From NCBI GenBank assembly GCA_038231615.1, contig JBBRLA010000273.1, positions 1-10,405 on the forward strand: a DNA stretch of 10,405 nucleotides, read 5' to 3'. Of the stretch, positions 1 through 6,000 are shown in pieces. The stretch's first letter is position 1; each line of letters begins with the position of its first letter. A program made the translations under genes and the position numbers. Below the pieces are notes generated by a model. It made no database searches. It was not told where the DNA came from and worked only from the letters and a program-made list of their open reading frames with translations. This DNA comes from JBBRLA01 sp038231615. Its GTDB lineage: Bacteria; Myxococcota_A; Polyangia; Palsa-1104; JAEUJZ01.

Positions 1-192
1 AGCAAGCTCGCTTCCAACCTACGCAAGGGCGGGGTCGAGGCCCGGCGCTTCGCGCTCTATTGCATGGTCGCGGCCCGGTTGCCGTGGACCCAGAGCACCC
101 TGCTTCACATGGAGCAAGCCAGGCTCCCCGAATCCGTCGGTGAGCTGGTCCGCTTCTACCGCGACCTCCTCCTGGGCCCGCAGTATTTGTGA
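1..192 (+). CDS. 3' end of an unrecognised gene (partial)
   Basis: Frame 1 is open from the window edge to a TGA at 190-192 and gives the last 63 residues of a protein whose start lies outside the window. The tail is rich in Arg and Leu, looks helical (for example VEARRFALYCMVAARLPW) and ends in a short FYRDLLLGPQYL segment. I recognise no domain and assign no function. Codon use has the high G/C third position seen in the neighbouring genes, which supports real coding. The stop overlaps a GTG (189-191) in the frame of the following ATPase gene, so the two could be co-transcribed, but the ATPase more probably starts at 273, leaving an 80-bp gap. Whether this gene belongs to the ATPase/DUF4276 module cannot be judged from its tail. 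Confidence 0.55.
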   Translation, partial: SKLASNLRKGGVEARRFALYCMVAARLPWTQSTLLHMEQARLPESVGELVRFYRDLLLGPQYL

Positions 193-272
193 CCCCAGCC
201 CGGCCTCCAGCAGCATCCCCATCTGAAAATTTGCCCTTTGACCGATCCGAAGTCTCAAGTAGCTTCATAGGG

Positions 273-1247
273 ATGCTCCAAAACGCCGTCATCCAGGGCT
301 TCAAGTGCCTGCGGGACGTGAACGTCAACCTCGGGCCCTTCAACGTCCTCATCGGTCCCAATGACTCCGGCAAGAGCAGTTTCCTGCAATCGCTCTCCTG
401 GCTCGGGAACCAGATAGACTATCCGGAATCCTTTAAGATCCGGCTCGATACCGAACAGAAGGCCCTTTTGATGGTCCAGAAGCATGGCGCCCCTACTGCG
501 TTTAGCCTGGGGCCGGCCCAGGCTCCGAGTGACCATTTTACGCGGCCTACGGGTGACTGGATGCCGCCTTTTCTGACCAGCCAGCCCATCCTCCTCGACC
601 CGGTGGAGATCACCAAGACGGCTGAACGCGGACTGGGCGCACTTGGTCCGCTGGTTGCCTCTCGCGGCCGGGGCGCCTCCGCTCACCTGGCCCGTCTGGC
701 GCTCAGCGATCGCGAGCGTTATGAGGCCATCCAGGCGGCGTTGCGCGGGGTGACCGGCGGCCGGATCAAGCACGCGGTTGTCAACGAGGAAGGAAACGGG
801 TACTCCCTCGCCTTCCGGCTCTACGACGGCAAGGTGGTGCAGGCCCGGGAGATCTCCCAGGGCCTGCTCATGTACTTCGCCTTCCTGGCGCTCATTCACC
901 GCGACGACGCTCCATCGACGCTCCTCATCGAGGAGCCGGAGAACGGCCTTCACCCCTTGCGCCTGCACGAGCTGGTCGGTCTGCTCCGCAGCCTCACCGA
1001 GCGCGGCATCCAGATCATCATGACCACCCACTCGCCGGACCTGCTCAGCGCCTGCAAGCCGGAGGAGGTCCTGGTATTTCGCCGGCCCAACCCCGACTCC
1101 GGCACCGAGATCCATCGTCTGCCCGCCGACTTCGAGCGCATCGCCATGCGCGAGCCGATCGGACAGGTGTGGGCCTCTCGCGGTGAGGAAGGCCTCCTTG
1201 ACATGCTCCCGAAGGTGGAACCCGCGGTACGGGCAGATCCGCAATGA
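273..1247 (+). CDS. AAA family ATPase (SMC/ABC-like, AAA_21 type), probable defence-module ATPase
   Basis: This encodes a 324-aa ATP-binding protein with the SMC/RecF/ABC-type ATPase layout. It begins with the usual 'IQGFKCLRDVNVNLGPFNVLIGPN' lead-in (residues 7-30). Walker A is GPNDSGKSS (28-36), an ABC-signature-like ISQGLL lies near 193, Walker B is STLLIEEPENG (about 214-224, catalytic EE) and the H-loop is TTHSPDLL with His about 253. The insert between Walker A and the signature is short, with no long coiled coil, so this is not a full SMC or Rad50. The start at 273 puts Walker A about 28 residues in, as is usual. A GTG at 189 would overlap the upstream stop but adds 28 low-complexity residues, and neither start has a good Shine-Dalgarno. 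Its stop overlaps the ATG of the DUF4276 gene (ATGA, 1244-1247), implying translational coupling. In such pairs the ATPase is thought to act as sensor or regulator of the TOPRIM partner. The family call is strong; the defence role is inferred from the pairing. Confidence 0.88.
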   Translation: MLQNAVIQGFKCLRDVNVNLGPFNVLIGPNDSGKSSFLQSLSWLGNQIDYPESFKIRLDTEQKALLMVQKHGAPTAFSLGPAQAPSDHFTRPTGDWMPPFLTSQPILLDPVEITKTAERGLGALGPLVASRGRGASAHLARLALSDRERYEAIQAALRGVTGGRIKHAVVNEEGNGYSLAFRLYDGKVVQAREISQGLLMYFAFLALIHRDDAPSTLLIEEPENGLHPLRLHELVGLLRSLTERGIQIIMTTHSPDLLSACKPEEVLVFRRPNPDSGTEIHRLPADFERIAMREPIGQVWASRGEEGLLDMLPKVEPAVRADPQ

Positions 1248-1959
1248 GCGGACGAAGCATCGTCCTTTTGGGCGAGGGCGAACGCGACATCGGCAGGATT
1301 CTGGACGGCAAGCGTCATCCCCCCTGCGACTTCGAGGGCGACCTGCCGCGCCTGCTCCGCCGCCTGGCCGAGACAGCCGGGGCCCCTCCTGTGTTCAGCT
1401 ATGTCGCGTTCACCATCCGGGACATCGTCTCCCAGATCGCGCGCGCCGGACGCCCGATGCGCGGCGGGGCAAGGCGAAGGACCTGCGCGACGCGGTCATG
1501 ACCATCCTGCGCAATCAACAACCGCTCGCCGTCTTCGCCCTTATTGACGCCCGCGCCGGCGAAGTCGCCATGCTGCGGCGGGACAGCCAGGACATTCTCT
1601 CCCAGTGCGCCACCGAGGCGCAGACGGTGCCTGTGGTGATCGGGCTGGCCATCCAGGAGATCGAGATCTGGATGCTCGCCGACCCGCACTCCCGGCAGGC
1701 CGCCCTCGGCCAGGTCATCGAGCACCTGGTCCCCGCGGACCTGGAAGCCGTGGGCGATCCGAAGTCCCTGTGGGCCTACCTGGCCGGGGGCTTCCCCTGC
1801 CCTGGCGACGGGCATCCCGAACTGCACAGCGACAACCAACGGCGGGCCGCCTGGGAGTCGCTCCGGCCGGAGGTGGTGGGTCACCTCTGTCCCTCCGGGT
1901 TCGCCCCCTTCTCCGCTGCGGCTCAGAAGGCCGTTCGCTCGGTGTTCAGGCTGAAGTAG
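1244..1959 (+). pseudogene. DUF4276-like (TOPRIM-like) protein, split by one frameshift
   Basis: Two reading frames together make one protein of about 237 aa. Frame 2 runs from ATG 1244 through IVLLGEGERD (residues 6-15, the conserved N-terminal Glu of TOPRIM/DUF4276 folds) to about RAGRPM near 1459. Frame 1 then takes over with GKAKDLRDAVMTILRN, an acidic strand AVFALIDARAGE (Asp at 1546-1548), the family-like helix IQEIEIWMLADP (from 1651) and a C-terminal DPKSLWAYL block, stopping at 1957-1959. In frame 2 the sequence after 1460 becomes Arg-rich and stops at 1501. In frame 1 the sequence before 1460 is nonsense, so the switch lies in about 1460-1475, at a GGCGGGGC run. One missing base explains it: a real mutation or an assembly error. 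A -1 recoding event fits arithmetically, but no canonical X-XXY-YYZ slippery site is visible. The gene follows the ATPase with an ATGA overlap. The DUF4276 call rests on motif resemblance from memory. The second acidic residue of a DxD is not obvious (D-A-R). Confidence 0.7.
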
Positions 1960-2030
1960 CCGCCGAAAAGACAACCTCGTGACCCCGCCCAACGCGCCGG
2001 AGTGCCCCAGCGGAAAGTTCGACGCCACTC

Positions 2031-3377
2031 CTATTGTGCTGCGGGCGCGTAAACGGCGGCCGGCGGCCTTTTGGGTCGGGGCCTTGGCCGAAAGGGAACG
2101 GGTTTGATTGCGCCGACGACTGGCCCCGGCGCAGGATGCACGAGGGTCGCGGTCGTTGGAGAAGGCACCTCAGGGGTGGACGACTGAGGCAGGGAGGCGG
2201 GAGGAGGCAGCGCCGGGATTGCAGGGGAATCAGCCGCGGCGGACATCGTTGGCGGCGCAGCCGGTCCACTCACGTGCTGGGGCTGCCGGCGTAAGTAGAA
2301 AGAGAGTGAGAGGCCCAGGGTCAATACCACCGCTGCCGAGGCAACGAGCGATGCGCGGTGCATCTTGTGGGGGCGGTGTTCGCTGATGGCTGGGTACGAT
2401 CCGAGAGATATCAGTGACTCGGCTGCAGGCCGTGGCTCCGGAATGGCGATGGTCGAAAGACGGTGGAGCAGAGCGGCCGGAGGGGCTTCGCCGATGCTGA
2501 CCAGAAGGGCCTCGGCCAGGGCGGCCACCTGCGCCCCCACGCTCGGCCAGCGCCCCGTCTGGCTGCGCGCGCAGGAGCGCAGGAACCAGGCGTCGAAGTC
2601 TCTCGGCAGGCTCGGGACCAGATGGGAAGGGGGCACGAGCGTCTCATAGGCGATCTTGACGACCAGATGCGCCAGTTGGGCGGATGGCCAGTAGGCCTGT
2701 CGGGTGAGCAGACGAAAGGCGATGAGGCCCAGGGCCCACTGGTCCGTGGCCGGGCTCACCGGCTGGCTGAGGATCTGCTCCGGGGCCATGAAGGTCAGCG
2801 TGCCAAGAAGCGCGCCAGTGCCAGTCAGCTGCGCCTGGGTGGTCTCGTCGGGAGCGATGTCGACGAGCTTGGCGATGCCGAAGTCGAGAACCTTTACCAG
2901 CACCCGGCAGTCGGCCTGGCGGTGCAGGAACAGGTTCCCGGGTTTGAGGTCGCGATGGACGATGCCCGCGGCGTGAGCGGCATCGAGGGCGATGGCGGTC
3001 TGCCGGAGGAGCCACACGACTTCTTCCGCAGAGAGCGGCCCGCGGGAGAGTAGGCGCTCCAGGTCACAGCCATCGAGTCGCTCCATCACCAGGAAGGGGG
3101 CGTCCTGAAGCTCCTTGGCCAGGCCCATGTCGAGGATGCGCACCACGTGGTCGGTTCCGATGCGGGCCGGGGCCTCCATCTCGCGCTGGAAGCGGGCCCG
3201 GATGCCGGGGTCCTGGGCGAACTGACCAAGGAGCAGCTTCAGCGCCAGTTGCTCACCGGTGTCGATCCGCTCCACCAGATAGACCACGCCCATGCCGCCG
3301 CGGCCCAGTTCCCCGAGGACGCGGTAGCGGCCGGCGAGGATGGCTGAGGGATTACTGGGAGCGGCGGATATGTTCAC
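2031..3377 (-). CDS. Transmembrane Hanks-type serine/threonine protein kinase
   Basis: This encodes a 448-aa membrane-anchored eukaryotic-like Ser/Thr kinase. All catalytic elements are present: Gly-rich loop GRGGMGVVY (25-33), ATP-binding Lys47 (LALK), helix-C Glu66, catalytic loop HRDLKPGN (141-148, Asp143), Mg-binding DFG (165-167) and APE (198-200). The activation segment has Thr-rich LTGTGALLGTLTF, a likely autophosphorylation site. After the kinase domain comes one predicted transmembrane helix (about 342-361) and a Pro/Ala/Ser-rich tail of about 85 residues ending in Arg/Lys/Pro-rich repeats. The tail should face the periplasm and has no PASTA or other known sensor domain. The GTG start at 3377 is preferred because AGGAG sits 8 nt upstream; the longer TTG start at 3398 would overlap the upstream gene and use that site as coding sequence. 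It is the last gene of a three-gene operon, 11 nt after the lipoprotein. The substrate is unknown. Confidence 0.93.
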   Translation of the reverse strand: MNISAAPSNPSAILAGRYRVLGELGRGGMGVVYLVERIDTGEQLALKLLLGQFAQDPGIRARFQREMEAPARIGTDHVVRILDMGLAKELQDAPFLVMERLDGCDLERLLSRGPLSAEEVVWLLRQTAIALDAAHAAGIVHRDLKPGNLFLHRQADCRVLVKVLDFGIAKLVDIAPDETTQAQLTGTGALLGTLTFMAPEQILSQPVSPATDQWALGLIAFRLLTRQAYWPSAQLAHLVVKIAYETLVPPSHLVPSLPRDFDAWFLRSCARSQTGRWPSVGAQVAALAEALLVSIGEAPPAALLHRLSTIAIPEPRPAAESLISLGSYPAISEHRPHKMHRASLVASAAVVLTLGLSLSFYLRRQPQHVSGPAAPPTMSAAADSPAIPALPPPASLPQSSTPEVPSPTTATLVHPAPGPVVGAIKPVPFRPRPRPKRPPAAVYAPAAQ

Positions 3378-3385
3378 TGTGAATT

Positions 3386-3390
3386 CTCCT
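3386..3390 (-). promoter_or_regulatory. Shine-Dalgarno AGGAG fixing the kinase start
   Basis: AGGAG on the minus strand lies 8 nt before GTG at 3377 and overlaps the TAG stop of the upstream lipoprotein gene (TTAGGAG). This supports the GTG as start and suggests termination-reinitiation coupling. Confidence 0.75.
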
Positions 3391-4165
3391 AATGGCAATA
3401 AACCCGACCGCTAAGACTGGCTACATCGGTATATGTACAACTCGTTCCCATCCATGAACAAGAAAGTATTTTGAATGAGGACATGAATCCGCAGGTATTA
3501 CAATCTATATCACTAATAGTTGTAAACCCACCACCTACTGCCTCACAATCCGCTTTTGTCTTTAGCTTGCTACAGTCCAAAAATGGCCTACAAATACTAA
3601 GGCGATCATCGTTGGCTGCTACGGGTTCTTCTGTGCAATTCCTACAAAGGATCGCATCTACCTTGCCATCGCAGTTCCAATCATAGGTTCCGCCGTCAGG
3701 CGGTTGCGCCGCCGCGTGCCAGGAATTGTTCGGGGGCGGAATGACCGTCGCATCACAAGAGGGCACGCCAGCAACCCTGCACGCCACAGTCCCGTTGCAC
3801 CGTCGGCAAACACCCGCCCCAGCACAACACGACTGTCCAATGGAGACGTCCATCGAGATCACCGGGTCCTTCCACACAAACCCCTCATCCACATGACCGT
3901 CACAGTTATTGTCTAGACCGTCACAAGCCTCAGCCACTTGCCCTGGAATCACTATGGATGCACAGTTTCCCCACTGTCGGTCGGATTGACAGGTCTGAAA
4001 TCCATTGGCACAGATCCCTAGCATCCCAGTATCACAGTCCTGTTTGGCGAGTGGTGTACAAGGGCCCGCCACTGTGAGATCGGCAGGCGCAGATCCTACC
4101 GTGTAGTTCCCCAGATCGCAGCAGCCCAGTAGGACTGGCAGCGCTAGAGTCCACTTCAAGTTCAT
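3389..4165 (-). CDS. Cys-rich lipoprotein with MopE-type metal-binding motif
   Basis: This encodes a 258-aa secreted lipoprotein. It has a short signal peptide ending in the lipobox VLLGC (Cys15). A Cys-rich stretch (C36, C44, C52, C59, C68) follows, then the myxobacterial signature ACDGLDNNCDGHVDEG (80-95). A second, degenerate acidic motif YDWNCDGKVD lies at 161-170. Such DNNCDG.VDEG motifs are annotated as putative metal-binding in MopE-like proteins and are abundant in Myxococcota. The C-terminal 70 residues hold eight further Cys (including CSKLKTKADCEAVGGG), resembling small disulfide modules. The ATG at 4165 is chosen because AGGGAG lies 9 nt upstream and the lipobox then falls at the right distance; a longer start at 4216 would disrupt the signal peptide. 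It overlaps the upstream TPR gene by ATGA and is followed 11 nt later by the kinase. The last third of the gene (3421-3600) is about 39% G+C, far below its neighbours. It could act as an envelope ligand-binding partner of the kinase (inference). Confidence 0.87.
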   Translation of the reverse strand: MNLKWTLALPVLLGCCDLGNYTVGSAPADLTVAGPCTPLAKQDCDTGMLGICANGFQTCQSDRQWGNCASIVIPGQVAEACDGLDNNCDGHVDEGFVWKDPVISMDVSIGQSCCAGAGVCRRCNGTVACRVAGVPSCDATVIPPPNNSWHAAAQPPDGGTYDWNCDGKVDAILCRNCTEEPVAANDDRLSICRPFLDCSKLKTKADCEAVGGGFTTISDIDCNTCGFMSSFKILSCSWMGTSCTYTDVASLSGRVYCH

Positions 4166-5313
4166 GGTACGAAGCTCCCTGCCAGGATGACTCCCCCGGC
4201 CGACGGTCCCAGCCACGGGAGAATGGCGACCTGTGCCTGGCGCCCACGCGCCTCGTCCGTGTCGCGCCAGCGGGTGGTGAAGGCCAGGACGCCCGCAGTC
4301 ACCGCTAGCGCCCCCCCGGCCGCAAATAACACCGTTGCAGCGATGCCGCTGTTATGCACGCTGTCGCGCACCGCCGGATCGCGGTTGGCAGGGTCCTTGG
4401 CCAGTTCGTCCGCCTGCGTGCTCTCTGCCCAGACCCGCAGGCCGGCGCCTACCGCCAACGCCGCCACCGCGCCGCCGGCCACCCCGTAGAAGGCCGCCCG
4501 GGGCGTCCCGCCGGACGCACGCAGGGCCACGCTCAACTTCAGGGCTTCCCGGTCAGCCAGGTCCCCCCGCCAGCGGAACGTCCGGTATCCCGGCGCCTGC
4601 GCCACCACGATATGCACCCCCACGTCCAGGTCCCGCGTCTCCCGCATCTGCTCCGGCGGTACCGCAGTTCCGTCGAGGGTAACGGCCATCCCGTCCGGGC
4701 GCTGGACGAAGTGGAGTTCCAGCCTGCCCGTGGGGATGCGCTCGGGGCGGAGGTCGATACGCTGGACCTCGCCTTCCTTGATCGACACCTCCCGCACGAA
4801 GGGGTGAATGCGAGGCCCGCCGGCTTCCACCCGATGCGGCCCGGGATCCACCTCCAGCGCCGTCCCCCAGACCGACCGCTGGACTTCAGCGCCATCCAGC
4901 TTCACCGACAGCCGCTCCGGCACGTCCGCTGGCACCGCCAGCGTCAGCCTCGGCACTTTTGCTTCCAGAGCGGCGAACTCCCGGCGGGCGGCATCCCGGG
5001 TGGCAACGAAGCGACGGTCCTGGGTCGCCCCCAGGCGGTCTTCCGCCTCGACCGCCGCCAGCCGGTACTGCACATAGGCGGTGCCGACGTGGCCAAGGGC
5101 CCGGTGACAATGAGCGATATAAAGCCGGGTGTTGGGGCTCTGCTGCAGCGAGTGACTCTCCTCGAAGGCCCGCAGCGCTTCCTCGTAGTGCTGGGCGGTG
5201 AAGGCCTTTTTGCCCGCCTCGAACTTCGCCAGGGAGGCGCCCGGCGGGGCCGCCGCCGCCGAGGCACACAACAGGAGCCCTACCAGCACCGTGGTACGGA
5301 AAGTTGTTCCCAT
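4162..5313 (-). CDS. Exported TPR / PEGA-like protein with two C-terminal hydrophobic segments
   Basis: This encodes a 383-aa protein with a clear Sec signal peptide (TVLVGLLLCASAAAA, cleavage about residue 22). A TPR-like helical pair (about 28-90) includes AGKKAFTAQHYEEALRAFEESH and YIAHCHRALGHVGTAYVQYR. It is followed by two beta-rich segments (about 120-180 and 195-265) with the PEGA-like pattern of carbohydrate-binding-type repeats: VKLDGAEV and VTLDGTAVPPE, each ending in a 'G.H.V.a..PGY/P' turn. Two hydrophobic helices follow (about 273-295 and 322-347), then a short tail. The same architecture is common in Myxococcota beside Ser/Thr kinases, where a role in envelope sensing or scaffolding is supposed but unproven. 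It is the first gene of the operon and its TGA overlaps the next ATG (ATGA, 4162-4165). The ATG at 5313 puts the signal peptide at the N-terminus; the ribosome site upstream is weak. The TPR call is firm, the PEGA call moderate. Confidence 0.85.
   Translation of the reverse strand: MGTTFRTTVLVGLLLCASAAAAPPGASLAKFEAGKKAFTAQHYEEALRAFEESHSLQQSPNTRLYIAHCHRALGHVGTAYVQYRLAAVEAEDRLGATQDRRFVATRDAARREFAALEAKVPRLTLAVPADVPERLSVKLDGAEVQRSVWGTALEVDPGPHRVEAGGPRIHPFVREVSIKEGEVQRIDLRPERIPTGRLELHFVQRPDGMAVTLDGTAVPPEQMRETRDLDVGVHIVVAQAPGYRTFRWRGDLADREALKLSVALRASGGTPRAAFYGVAGGAVAALAVGAGLRVWAESTQADELAKDPANRDPAVRDSVHNSGIAATVLFAAGGALAVTAGVLAFTTRWRDTDEARGRQAQVAILPWLGPSAGGVILAGSFVP
4175..4180 (-). promoter_or_regulatory. 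Shine-Dalgarno AGGGAG for the MopE-type lipoprotein
   Basis: AGGGAG on the minus strand is 9 nt before ATG 4165, inside the end of the TPR-protein gene. It picks the internal ATG at 4165 over the longer in-frame start at 4216. Confidence 0.7.
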
Positions 5314-5509
5314 GGCAGGGGATAGTCTATCTGAGACGACCTATGGAGTCGATGGGGTTAAATGTGCGGGGCTGGCGATGCGATGGACAACCCGGGCTGG
5401 ATAGACGCGGAGCAATGGTCGGACCAGGGAAGCATTCAACCGCTGGCGGTCAGGGGGACGCGGGCCAGGCGTGGTGCTCTTCTAGATAGCTGCACAGCGA
5501 CTTCAGCGT
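5314..5509. other. Gene-free upstream region of the TPR/lipoprotein/kinase operon
   Basis: About 200 bp separate the start of the TPR-protein gene from the first recognisable residues of the transposase remnant. The promoter of the minus-strand operon should lie here, but I see no convincing -35/-10 pair. A short palindrome GATAGTCTATC (5321-5331) sits 7 nt before the ATG; it is too short to call an operator. Short open frames on both strands show no recognisable protein. Confidence 0.5.
5374..5389 (+). repeat. Left copy of a 16-bp inverted repeat
   Basis: GGCGATGCGATGGACA here is matched at 15 of 16 positions (first 13 perfect) by the reverse complement of 5931-5946. The two copies enclose about 540 bp that contains most of the transposase remnant. 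Confidence 0.45.
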
Positions 5510-6000
5510 GGGCAAGTCCATGCGCTGCAGGGGGCAGAGCACAAGGCGGAGAGGGAGCGGTTGTGCCGCTACATCCTTCGCCCGGCGCTGTGCGGTCAGC
5601 GCCTGTCGCTGCTGCCATCGGGGGACGTGATTTTTTCGCTCAAGAAAACGTGGTCCGACGGGACGAAATATTTGGTCTTCACGCCGATGGAGTTTTACGA
5701 GAAACACGCGGTTTTGGTACCGCCGCCGCACACGCACTTGGTCACGTATCATGGGGTTCTGTCGTCGGCAGCGAAGTGGCGCAAGGAGATCGTGCCGGAG
5801 GGACAGGGGCGGCGCAAGAGGCGGAGCAGGAGGAGCTGCCCGATGGGGCGCAGCCTGAGCTTTTTGCGCAGCGTTCTCGCCGTTTGTTGTGGGCTCAGCT
5901 GCTCCAACGGACAACCGCGCCCTGCGTCTGTGCCCATCGCATCGCCTTTGGCCGGTGGGCTTTACATCTTGGTGGTCGGGATCATCGACCCGCAGAGCAG
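5510..6000 (+). pseudogene. Decayed IS91-family (HUH/Y2) transposase, C-terminal remnant
   Basis: Plus-strand frame 2 reads VHALQGAEHKAERERLCRYI, then LRPALCGQRLSLLPSGDVI, FSLKKTWSDGTKYLVF, LVPPPHTHLVTYHGVLSS and AAKWRKEIVP. These are the conserved C-terminal blocks of IS91/IS801-type transposases ('LCRY..RPPL...RL', 'LK..W.DGT..l.F.P', 'LvPpPr.hlvrYHGVlAp...WR..vvP'). Homology then shifts to frame 1 (RRLLWAQLLQRT, about 5875-5912) and back to frame 2 (LAGGLYILVVGIIDP, matching the '..CGG.l.vla.I.DP' end). At least two frameshifts are therefore present, and the zinc-binding Cys pattern is lost. The whole N-terminal part, including the HUH and catalytic Tyr region, is absent, and TAG at 5483-5485 blocks the frame upstream. 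It cannot encode an active enzyme. The similarity runs into the antisense 3' end of the lipoprotein gene that stops at 5962. The family call comes from recalled block similarity. Confidence 0.78.
5931..5946 (-). repeat. Right copy of a 16-bp inverted repeat
   Basis: TGCCCATCGCATCGCC is the reverse complement, with one mismatch, of 5374-5389. It lies inside the remnant's coding similarity and 16 bp outside the 3' end of the lipoprotein gene that stops at 5962. Confidence 0.45.

Noticed and set aside
255..1244. 329-aa open frame on the minus strand opposite the ATPase gene
   Set aside because: It is a shadow of the GC-rich codon pattern; no recognisable domain, and the plus strand has an unambiguous ATPase.
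1999..2030. Inverted repeat GGAGTG...CACTCC between the convergent genes as a terminator
   Set aside because: Only a 6-bp stem with a loop of about 20 nt and no T-run on either strand.
2058..2072. GGCC-GGC-GGCC followed by TTTT as a plus-strand terminator after the DUF4276 gene
   Set aside because: The stem is only 4 bp and lies inside the 3' coding part of the kinase gene; too weak to call.
4354..5325. 323-aa open frame on the plus strand opposite the TPR/PEGA protein
   Set aside because: Arg/Pro/His-rich translation with no domain; the minus-strand protein has a signal peptide and TPR-like repeats.
5321..5331. Palindrome GATAGTCTATC as an operator for the kinase operon
   Set aside because: Five-base arms are expected by chance and no promoter elements are visible beside it.
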